A stretch of DNA of 12,077 nt, taken from NCBI GenBank assembly GCA_020718525.1, contig DYRX01000104.1:1-12077 (forward strand), written 5' to 3'. The position numbers and the translations under genes are program-made. Of this stretch, positions 6,203-12,077 are shown piece after piece. The notes below the pieces were generated by a model. It ran no database searches, was not told the DNA's origin, and was given only the letters and a program-made list of their open reading frames with translations. The first letter of the stretch is position 1; every line of letters starts with the position of its first letter. The DNA is from Victivallis vadensis (GTDB taxonomy: Bacteria; Verrucomicrobiota; Lentisphaeria; Victivallales; GWF2-50-93).

Positions 6203-7459
6203 TCAGATAGGAATCGCGTCTTTGGCGCCTCTTCTCAGCTTGCGCCAGGCATGCTGGAAGAATCTGTCCATTTTTCTGACAAATCCTCCTCCGGAATCTT
6301 TTCTCATTTTTCTTATGTTATCGCCTGCGGCTATGAGACCTGTCGCATTGCTGTATTTTGGGCTTTTGAGGGTTGAAACGGCGCCGATGAGGTTTGGCGG
6401 GGTGCCGGTTCTGACCAGGCAGTCGAACTGGGTGTTGGCAATCGAGTTGATTCCGGGGATGAGGGCGCCGCCGCCTGTTATCACTACGCCACGGTTGATG
6501 CAGTTGAGAAGCCCGTCTGCGGCGAGGACTTTCTGAACTATTCCGAAGAGCTCCTTGATCCGCATTTCGATGATTTTGTCAATGCTGTTGATTGGAATCT
6601 TTCTTCTTTCGGAACTGCCCTCGATCGAAAGCTGTCCGACTCCGTCAAGCTTAAGCTTGTGCCAGATGCTTTCTGCCAGAATCTTTCTGCAGTAGGAAAT
6701 GTTCAGTCCCAGTCCGATGGAAAGGTCGTTTGCAATATGCTCCGTTCCTACGGGAACGCATCCGCATGCCGCTCCGCAGGACTCCGAGAAAAGAAGATAG
6801 TCGCATGTTCCCGCCCCGATGTCGAGGAGAAGAACGCCGTGCTTCATCTCGTCGTCCGTCAGAACGCTTATCGAGCTGGCGAGGCCGGAATAGACCGGAA
6901 TCGGCTCTTCGCATCCGAACTCGCGCAGGGGATCTTTGAATGAACTGACGCAGTTGGCGTTGGCGGAAATGACAAATGAACTGAGTTCCAGCTTGCTCGC
7001 AATCTGGTTTTCCGGATTTGGCATCTGACGGACGTCGTCGAGTATGAAATTGCCTCCCAGAGTATTGATAATGACGCAGTCTGGAGGAATCATCACGTGT
7101 GCCGCCATCTCGTTGGCTTCTGCCATTTTGTCGGGAGTGACCTTTCTGTCAGGAGAATTGATTATGACAGAGCCCCTGCTTTTCACGCCCCTTACGTGGG
7201 GACCGGTCACGCTCACAAAGGTGTTGGCGGGATCTATTGATTCTGAGGAGGAATTCTCAGCCGCGTGTATTGCGTCAAACACGATGTCGGTTAGCTTCTC
7301 CATCGAAGCAATTTCGCCCTTGACTACAGATCCTTCCGAAGGGCGTTCGCCGTGGCCGATGATTTTGACGCCGCCAGAGTCGTCAATGGAGCCCATCAGG
7401 ACGCAGATTTTAGAACTGCCGATTTCAACAGCGCTGATTATGTTCTTTCGCGAGAACAT
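6203..7459 (-). CDS. ftsA: Cell division protein FtsA, actin-like
   Basis: A 418-residue actin-fold ATPase. FtsA anchors FtsZ filaments to the membrane and recruits later division proteins. Visible parts: phosphate-1 motif SAVEIGSSKICVLMG (9-23); a 1C/SHS2-like region at about 75-160; phosphate-2 LLLDIGAGTCDY (210-221); adenosine motif VVITGGGALIPGI (325-337); and a basic amphipathic C-terminal helix FVRKMDRFFQHAWRKLRR (393-410), the expected membrane-targeting sequence. The ATG at 7459 is preferred: AGAGG lies 5-6 bases upstream and the ATG shares its A with the icd stop (TGATG). A GTG codon directly before it gives a one-residue-longer option. Coupling to icd is odd, because ftsA usually sits with ftsQ and ftsZ in the dcw cluster, and neither is here. 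It could be a second FtsA paralogue; a related type-IV-pilus actin (PilM) is less likely, given the membrane helix and motif spacing. Confidence 0.86.
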   Translation of the reverse strand: MFSRKNIISAVEIGSSKICVLMGSIDDSGGVKIIGHGERPSEGSVVKGEIASMEKLTDIVFDAIHAAENSSSESIDPANTFVSVTGPHVRGVKSRGSVIINSPDRKVTPDKMAEANEMAAHVMIPPDCVIINTLGGNFILDDVRQMPNPENQIASKLELSSFVISANANCVSSFKDPLREFGCEEPIPVYSGLASSISVLTDDEMKHGVLLLDIGAGTCDYLLFSESCGAACGCVPVGTEHIANDLSIGLGLNISYCRKILAESIWHKLKLDGVGQLSIEGSSERRKIPINSIDKIIEMRIKELFGIVQKVLAADGLLNCINRGVVITGGGALIPGINSIANTQFDCLVRTGTPPNLIGAVSTLKSPKYSNATGLIAAGDNIRKMRKDSGGGFVRKMDRFFQHAWRKLRRGAKDAIPI

Positions 7460-8709
7460 CACATCCTCTCGATGACAGCTTTTGCAAATGAGGAACAGGA
7501 AAGCTCTTTGGCACCTGGCATCAGCCGGGCGAAATCATATGTCACCTGACCGTCGCAGATTGCCTTTTCGATTCCTTTTATAGTCAGATCTGCCGCCTCG
7601 TGCCATCCCAGATATCGGAACATCATTTCGCCAGAAAGAACCAGGGAGGACGGGTTCACCTTGTCGAGCCCCGCATATTTTGGAGCCGTGCCGTGAGTGG
7701 CTTCGAAAAGGGCGTGGCCGCTCTCGTAGTTGATGTTGGCTCCGGGAGCTATTCCTATTCCTCCGACACATGCGGCAAGGGCATCCGAGACATAGTCTCC
7801 ATTGAGATTCATGGTTGCGATGACGTCGTATTCGTCCGGGCGGGTCAGAATCTGCTGTAGAAATGCGTCACATATGCAGTCCTTCACCAGAATTTTTCCG
7901 GCGGGTGCCTTCCAGTCACAGTCCATTGCGGGAACGGCGTGTTCGGAGAATTCGCGCCGGACCAGCTCGTAGCCCCAGTCCTTGAAGGCGCCTTCGGTGA
8001 ACTTCATTATATTTCCCTTGTGGACGATCGTGACATTGCGCCTTTTTTCGCGGATGGCGTAGTTCATTGCGGCGCGCACGAGCCTCTCTGTTCCCTCTTT
8101 GGAGATCGGCTTGACTCCGATGCCGCAGTCCTGAGGGAAGCGGATCTGGGAAACTTTCATCTCCTCGCGCAGAAACTTGATCACTTTTGTGGCCTCGGCG
8201 GAGCCAGCCTTCCATTCGATCCCTGCATAGATGTCTTCGGAGTTCTCTCTGAATATGACCATATCGGTCTTTTCGGGCTCCTTGACAGGGGAGGGGACTC
8301 CCTTGAAGTAGCGGACTGGACGCAGGCAGACGTAGAGATCCAGCTTTTGTCTCAGTGCGACATTGAGAGATCTGATTCCGCCGCCGACAGGTGTTGTGAG
8401 CGGCCCCTTGATTGCAACTAGATATGAGCTGATCGCGTCGAGAGTTTCCTGGGGAAGCCAGGTGTTCTCGCCATAGACGAGGTTCGCCTTTTCTCCAGCG
8501 TAAATCTCCATCCAGGAGACATGCCGCCTCGCGCCGTAAGCCTTTTTGACGGCGCTGTCCCATATCGCCATGCTAGCCCTGCATATGTCGGGGCCTATGC
8601 CGTCTCCCTCTATGAATGATAGAATTGGATTTTCGGGAACACTCAGCTCCCCGTTTTCCACGATGATTCTCTCGCCTTTCGGCACTGATATCTTTTTGAA
8701 ATCTGCCAT
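7459..8709 (-). CDS. icd: Isocitrate dehydrogenase, NADP-dependent
   Basis: This TCA-cycle enzyme oxidatively decarboxylates isocitrate to 2-oxoglutarate in the cytoplasm, yielding NADPH. At 416 residues it equals the E. coli enzyme in length, and numbering matches within one or two residues. Substrate residues are S114, N116, R120, R130, R154 and Y161, with K231; metal ligands are D305 and D309 (NLNGDYVSDA). NADP specificity is supported by K344 and Y345 (HGTAPKYAG), V351, Y391 and R395. S114 corresponds to the serine that AceK phosphorylates in E. coli, but no aceK is present here. The start at 8709 has GGGAG 7 bases upstream. It appears to be first in the minus-strand gene set, is overlapped by ftsA at TGATG, and faces the exported-protein operon across a 204-base control region. 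The family and cofactor calls are secure. Confidence 0.95.
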   Translation of the reverse strand: MADFKKISVPKGERIIVENGELSVPENPILSFIEGDGIGPDICRASMAIWDSAVKKAYGARRHVSWMEIYAGEKANLVYGENTWLPQETLDAISSYLVAIKGPLTTPVGGGIRSLNVALRQKLDLYVCLRPVRYFKGVPSPVKEPEKTDMVIFRENSEDIYAGIEWKAGSAEATKVIKFLREEMKVSQIRFPQDCGIGVKPISKEGTERLVRAAMNYAIREKRRNVTIVHKGNIMKFTEGAFKDWGYELVRREFSEHAVPAMDCDWKAPAGKILVKDCICDAFLQQILTRPDEYDVIATMNLNGDYVSDALAACVGGIGIAPGANINYESGHALFEATHGTAPKYAGLDKVNPSSLVLSGEMMFRYLGWHEAADLTIKGIEKAICDGQVTYDFARLMPGAKELSCSSFAKAVIERM

Positions 8710-8786
8710 CTTTAATCTCCCAGCCCTATAAAGGCGTTTTGCGTTTTCTCACACATCAAAGGCGTCTGAAGCATTTCGAACTCGCT

Positions 8787-8814
8787 AAGATATTGCATTC
8801 CGCAGGCAAATCAA
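8787..8814 (-). promoter_or_regulatory. Candidate sigma-70-like promoter for icd
   Basis: On the minus strand, TTGATT (8814-8809) is followed after 16 bases by TATCTT (8792-8787), each 4 of 6 to consensus. Transcription would start near 8780, giving a leader of about 70 bases before the icd ATG. The boxes overlap the TTGCATT/AATGCAA dyad. No closer alternative looked better, but the match is modest. Confidence 0.3.
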
Positions 8815-8842
8815 ATGCAATTTTCACAATTTGCCATTTGCC
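8793..8842. promoter_or_regulatory. Nested dyads across both divergent promoters, candidate operator
   Basis: GGCAAAT (8805-8811) is the exact reverse complement of ATTTGCC, which occurs twice in tandem at 8829-8835 and 8836-8842. Overlapping this, TTGCATT (8793-8799) pairs exactly with AATGCAA (8814-8820). One arm overlaps the candidate icd -35 box and the last ATTTGCC overlaps the plus-strand -35 box. The geometry fits a regulator that controls both directions; no regulator gene is in the window. Confidence 0.4.
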
Positions 8843-8866
8843 GTTCATTGCCTTAAGGAGTATATT
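8838..8866 (+). promoter_or_regulatory. Candidate sigma-70-like promoter of the exported-protein operon
   Basis: TTGCCG (8838-8843) and TATATT (8861-8866) are spaced exactly 17 bases apart. They match TTGACA at 4 of 6 and TATAAT at 5 of 6. The start site would be near 8873, leaving a leader of about 40 bases to the ATG at 8914. An AAGGAG at 8855-8860 just before TATATT could instead be a ribosome binding site for a TTG at 8866, which would need a promoter further upstream. Confidence 0.45.
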
Positions 8867-8913
8867 TGGACGGTTCCTTTATTTTTTACCCAAACAGCGC
8901 AAGAGGCACATGT

Positions 8914-9933
8914 ATGAAAAATCTGCTCCGTGGTATTTTTATCCTTTTAGCCGCAGGATTTCCTTTCCTTTCCTTTGGACTCGGAGGATCCGCCGCAAAA
9001 AACATCAAGCTCGCCAGAACAAAAACAGCGCCAGAAACACTCAAGTGCGGTCCAGTCGCCGAAGCTGGCGTCCTCACTCCAGCGCAATTGGCGGGAACCC
9101 TGAAAAAGGGAACTATAGTCAAAATTCTCCCGGGAAGCTACGAAAAAGATATCATCATCAACTCGGATGATATAATTATCGAGGGCGAACCAGGAAAATT
9201 CTGCGATGCAAATCTAACAATAAGCGGCAAGGACTGCATTGTCAGAAATCTCTGGGTTCGCTACATTGAATGCACTCTGGATTTCACCTGCGTTGATTCC
9301 GTGATGACTCTGTTCTACAGCTACGAGGACAGCAAGGGAGACTTGGTTTTCGACAACTGCTGTTTTTCGCATATTGGTGTGGACTCGTACAACAAAAACC
9401 TCTATCTCAACAGATGCACGCTTTCCAGCGCCGGCGTCGGCTTCTGGATGTGGGGAAGCCAGATTGACATCGAGAACAGCGTCATATTTTCCACGGACAC
9501 TCTCTTTGTCTGCGCCTGGAGAAACAAAATCAAAATTGACATAATCAATTCAGTTGTAGGCAGTTCTGCGAATTTCGCATCCGACAGAGGCATGACAAAG
9601 GTGGCAAGAACAATTGCGGACGTGAAGAATAGCAAACTGCCATGTTCGGTGACTGCGAAGAAGGTCTTCGAGGAAAAAGCCTCTTTCGAGGAGGGGCCGA
9701 GCGGATGCGTCCTTTATTCCGACTCTGTGACGAGCCGCAGTGGCTGGTCTCGCACGACAAGCTCTCTTGCCAAGTTAAAGGACTTTGTGCTCAAAGATGG
9801 TTCACCGGGCAAAAAGGAGGGCCTTGGCGCCAATCTTTCCCCTGAAGGATTTCCTGTGCCATATGAGACTAAAGCGTCTGGCACGAAGACACCCCCCGCA
9901 GTTCCTGCTTCACCCGCTCCAGCCGCCCAATGA
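8914..9933 (+). CDS. Exported protein, predicted right-handed parallel beta-helix
   Basis: A 339-residue protein with a signal peptide (MKNLLRGIFILLAAGFPFLSFG, residues 1-22). The start at 8914 is chosen because the signal begins there and AAGAGG lies 7 bases upstream. A TTG at 8866 with its own AAGGAG would add 16 residues. Residues 50-95 (LTPAQLAGTLKKGTIVKILPGSYEKD) match the opening rung seen in pectate-lyase-like beta-helix proteins, with the typical LPGxY motif. Successive short strands with Asn/Cys turns (FDNCCF, LNRCTL, IENSVI, IINSVV) look like coils of a parallel beta-helix to about residue 225. FVLKDGSPGKKEGLGANL (291-308) resembles the usual closing segment. The C-terminus is Pro/Ala-rich. 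Eleven cysteines are unusual for an exported protein. No catalytic triad was recognised, so enzyme versus structural role is open. It is followed after 17 bases by another exported-protein gene. Confidence 0.8.
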   Translation: MKNLLRGIFILLAAGFPFLSFGLGGSAAKNIKLARTKTAPETLKCGPVAEAGVLTPAQLAGTLKKGTIVKILPGSYEKDIIINSDDIIIEGEPGKFCDANLTISGKDCIVRNLWVRYIECTLDFTCVDSVMTLFYSYEDSKGDLVFDNCCFSHIGVDSYNKNLYLNRCTLSSAGVGFWMWGSQIDIENSVIFSTDTLFVCAWRNKIKIDIINSVVGSSANFASDRGMTKVARTIADVKNSKLPCSVTAKKVFEEKASFEEGPSGCVLYSDSVTSRSGWSRTTSSLAKLKDFVLKDGSPGKKEGLGANLSPEGFPVPYETKASGTKTPPAVPASPAPAAQ

Positions 9934-9950
9934 TAAAAAAAGGATTTTCA

Positions 9951-10868
9951 ATGCTTTCCACTTGCCGCTGTCCCTTTCTTAAGACTGCATTTGCGTCAGC
10001 TCTTCTCGCCGGAACAGCAATCTCTGTTTCCGCCCAGCTCGGTTCTAATCCAAAAAGCAACGAGCTTGAATTTGGGAAACCTGTCAAGGAGAACACCGAA
10101 TGCGGATATCTCATTAGAATCTTCGACAATCCGCCTCTCAAAAGGACTCTCTTCTACAGATCGGGAGCTTTGGCTGTCATGGCTCTTTATGCACCTTCGA
10201 CGAATGGAGGAAGCGCGGAAACGCCACGGCTCTTCTCCGCACATGAGCTGGAACTGCTTCTGAAGGAGAATTCTGAAGGCTCCAAGTGGATTCTTGACGA
10301 TTCACGATCAAAGCCCCCCCTTCGCCGATGGAACAGGGAGGACGGCAAGGCCTTCGCAGTTCTGAACGAATCGCTTCCTGAGCTTCTTGTCGCCAGCAAG
10401 GAATACTACAGCGAAAAAGCCGAGCTTAATCCCAAAAACTGGTCCCCATATCAGCTATGTCTGGCAGAAACTCTCGCCTTGCCTGCGACCGATTGCGTGT
10501 ATGGAGTTAAATCCGGCTTCATGTCGGGGCAGGGGCGCGTCTTCGGTGTTGAAGGCTCCGCCATATCCGCCGCCACTCCGGAGGTTTTCGGACTCAAGGG
10601 TGCTCTCGTCAACTCAGGAGACGGTTCGAGAGGCGCGCATCTTGGAGTCGTCAACGTCGAAAGTGATTTCGAGGGCATGCAGTCCGGTCTTGTCAACATC
10701 CTTTCCGGCAAGAATCCCGGAACAAAAGCACCGAACGCATTTCAGTTCGGACTTGTCAACTATGCGCGTGACTTGGATGGAGCCCAGTTTGGCCTTGTCA
10801 ATGTGATAGGAAACGGAACCCTCCCTTTCATGATCATTTTCAACTTCGACTCGCCTGTCCAAAATTGA
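9951..10868 (+). CDS. Exported protein with C-terminal GLVN surface repeats
   Basis: A 305-residue exported protein. ATG at 9951 is preferred over the ATGA-overlapping ATG at 9930: AAAGGA lies 6 bases upstream and the signal peptide (MLSTCRCPFLKTAFASALLAGTAISVSA, residues 1-28) begins there, while no ribosome binding site precedes 9930. Residues 40-185 are a unique region with no family I recognise. Residues 186-290 form imperfect repeats of about 20-24 residues built on G-x-x-x-G-L-V-N (LGVVNV, SGLVNI, FGLVNY, FGLVNV), ending with LPFMIIFNF. This pattern and ending match the LA_2272-type surface repeat proteins described first in Leptospira and common in PVC genomes; these are thought to be outer-surface or periplasmic, with function unknown. 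It probably shares a transcript with the beta-helix gene just upstream. Confidence 0.8.
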   Translation: MLSTCRCPFLKTAFASALLAGTAISVSAQLGSNPKSNELEFGKPVKENTECGYLIRIFDNPPLKRTLFYRSGALAVMALYAPSTNGGSAETPRLFSAHELELLLKENSEGSKWILDDSRSKPPLRRWNREDGKAFAVLNESLPELLVASKEYYSEKAELNPKNWSPYQLCLAETLALPATDCVYGVKSGFMSGQGRVFGVEGSAISAATPEVFGLKGALVNSGDGSRGAHLGVVNVESDFEGMQSGLVNILSGKNPGTKAPNAFQFGLVNYARDLDGAQFGLVNVIGNGTLPFMIIFNFDSPVQN

Positions 10869-10902
10869 AGCGCGCAAGCCAAAACAAATTGAAAATCGGA
10901 TC

Positions 10903-11997
10903 ATGAACAATTCGCAGAACAAGACCATTGTCGTGAGCGGAGCCTGTGGCTTCATCGGCTCGAACCTAGTCCATCATATCTTGGAAAATCCGGCTTTTTC
11001 CGGCACCGTTATCAGCTTGGACAAACTCAGCTATGCAGGAAATCTCTCCAGTCTTGCCAAATACGAAAAAGATCCGAGGCACATCTTTGTAAAAGGCGAT
11101 ATTCTAGACCACGCACTGCTTGCCGATTTGTTCGCAAAGTTCAGCCCCTCGGCAGTCATGCATCTTGCCGCAGAGTCCCATGTTGACCGGTCTATTGACG
11201 GTCCCGCCGCTTTCATAGAAACGAATATCGTGGGGACTTACACGCTTCTCGAAGCCGCCCGCACCCATTTCGAGCGGCTACCCCCCGAGAAACGTGTGGA
11301 ATTCCGATTCCTCCATGTCTCCACCGATGAAGTCTATGGCAGTCTCGGCGCGACCGGACTTTTCAGAGAGGACACTCCATACGACCCCGGATCGCCTTAT
11401 TCCGCGAGCAAGGCATCGGCAGATCACCTCGCAATGGCGTGGCACCATACATATGGACTACCTGTCATAATCACAAACTGCTCGAACAATTACGGTCCAT
11501 TCCATTTTCCTGAAAAGCTGATTCCTCTGACAATCCTCAAATGCCTCGACTCATCTAAGATTCCTGTCTATGGCAAAGGCGACAACGTAAGGGACTGGCT
11601 CTACGTAGGAGATCATGTCCGCGCTCTCTGCCTGGTATTGGAAAGGGGGCGGGTCGGCGAAACTTACAATGTCGGCGGAAACACTGAAAAAACAAATCTA
11701 GAAGTCGTTCATAAAATTTGCGATCTTCTCGACTCGAAAGCCCCCGAGAAACGCCAGGGATCTCTCAAAAGCTACAGAAATCTGATAAGTTTTGTTGCAG
11801 ACCGCCCCGGACACGACAAGCGATATGCCATTGATTCCACGAAGCTTATGACTGAATTAGGATGGCGTCCATTGGAAAATTTTGACAGCGGCATGGACAA
11901 GACCGTCCAGTGGTTTCTCGACAACGAATCTTGGTGGAAGCCAATCCTCGATAAAAAATATTCCGGAGAACGCCTTGGAACCGGAATCCTACGCTGA
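10903..11997 (+). CDS. rfbB: dTDP-glucose 4,6-dehydratase
   Basis: An extended short-chain dehydrogenase that converts dTDP-glucose to dTDP-4-keto-6-deoxyglucose, the second step toward dTDP-rhamnose and other deoxysugars of surface polysaccharides. At 364 residues it has the usual length. The Rossmann motif is G13-A-C-G16-F-I-G19. Active-site T141, D142 and E143 (VSTDEVYGS) and the Y166-SAS-K170 pair are present, as is SNNYGPFHFPEKLIP (194-208). The ending (TVQWFLDNESWWKPIL) is typical of RfbB. The start at 10903 follows the GLVN-repeat gene by 34 bases; only a weak CGGA precedes it, so translation may be modest or depend on the upstream gene. The partners rfbA, rfbC and rfbD are not in the window but may lie to the right. 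The last 80 bases after its stop hold no gene or clear terminator. Confidence 0.94.
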   Translation: MNNSQNKTIVVSGACGFIGSNLVHHILENPAFSGTVISLDKLSYAGNLSSLAKYEKDPRHIFVKGDILDHALLADLFAKFSPSAVMHLAAESHVDRSIDGPAAFIETNIVGTYTLLEAARTHFERLPPEKRVEFRFLHVSTDEVYGSLGATGLFREDTPYDPGSPYSASKASADHLAMAWHHTYGLPVIITNCSNNYGPFHFPEKLIPLTILKCLDSSKIPVYGKGDNVRDWLYVGDHVRALCLVLERGRVGETYNVGGNTEKTNLEVVHKICDLLDSKAPEKRQGSLKSYRNLISFVADRPGHDKRYAIDSTKLMTELGWRPLENFDSGMDKTVQWFLDNESWWKPILDKKYSGERLGTGILR

Positions 11998-12077
11998 CAA
12001 GAAAATGCCTAATCTGCAACAGTCTAGTGTCCTGTTTCCTAAATAACGATACTATGTCTCTTTAATAATTCAGATTA

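Noticed and set aside
7939..8421. 160-residue plus-strand open frame opposite icd
   Set aside because: It is antisense to a highly conserved enzyme; no ribosome binding site or domain supports it.
9930..9950. ATGA-overlapping start for the GLVN-repeat gene at 9930
   Set aside because: No ribosome binding site precedes it, and AAAGGA plus the signal peptide favour 9951.
11998..12077. Short reading frame or insertion-sequence end at the right edge
   Set aside because: The ATG at 12006 leads to a stop after 13 codons, and no inverted or target-site repeat is visible.

Overview
This window looks like a bacterial chromosome from the PVC superphylum, most plausibly Lentisphaerota or a near relative. 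This is inference from content: a tandem FG-GAP/VCBS protein fused to an InlB-type beta repeat, an exported protein with the N-terminal 'NGQIYKN...DGGVA' module and a SHOCT tail, a GLVN-repeat exported protein, and a GBA2-like glycosidase beside a TIM-barrel isomerase. Shine-Dalgarno sequences precede almost every gene. There is no phage, IS or CRISPR signature.

Layout. (1) Positions 1-1131 (+) hold the 3' part of a large surface or secreted protein that enters from the left edge. (2) Positions 1132-1708 are a non-coding gap between convergent genes. It is rich in inverted repeats and includes a notable two-armed palindromic element at 1389-1492 that resembles a REP doublet (REPIN-like). (3) Positions 1709-8709 are five minus-strand genes in the transcriptional order icd, ftsA, GH116 glycosidase, sugar-phosphate-isomerase-like TIM barrel, exported SHOCT protein. 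icd and ftsA overlap by one base (TGATG), and the other gaps are about 50-100 bases. (4) Positions 8710-8913 are a divergent control region with candidate promoters in both directions and a set of GGCAAAT/ATTTGCC and TTGCATT/AATGCAA dyads lying across both -35 boxes. (5) Positions 8914-10868 (+) are two tightly spaced genes for exported proteins: a predicted parallel beta-helix protein and a GLVN surface-repeat protein. (6) Positions 10903-11997 (+) encode RfbB, dTDP-glucose 4,6-dehydratase. The last 80 bases hold no gene that I can see.

How the genes work together. The minus-strand set joins a TCA-cycle enzyme and a cell-division actin to a glycoside-degradation pair; only icd-ftsA shows real sign of translational coupling. 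On the plus strand, two envelope or secreted proteins of unknown function precede a nucleotide-sugar enzyme, which suggests a cell-surface theme. The items most worth a second look are the REPIN-like element, the icd-ftsA coupling away from any visible division cluster, the shared dyads between the divergent promoters, and the uncharacterised exported pair.
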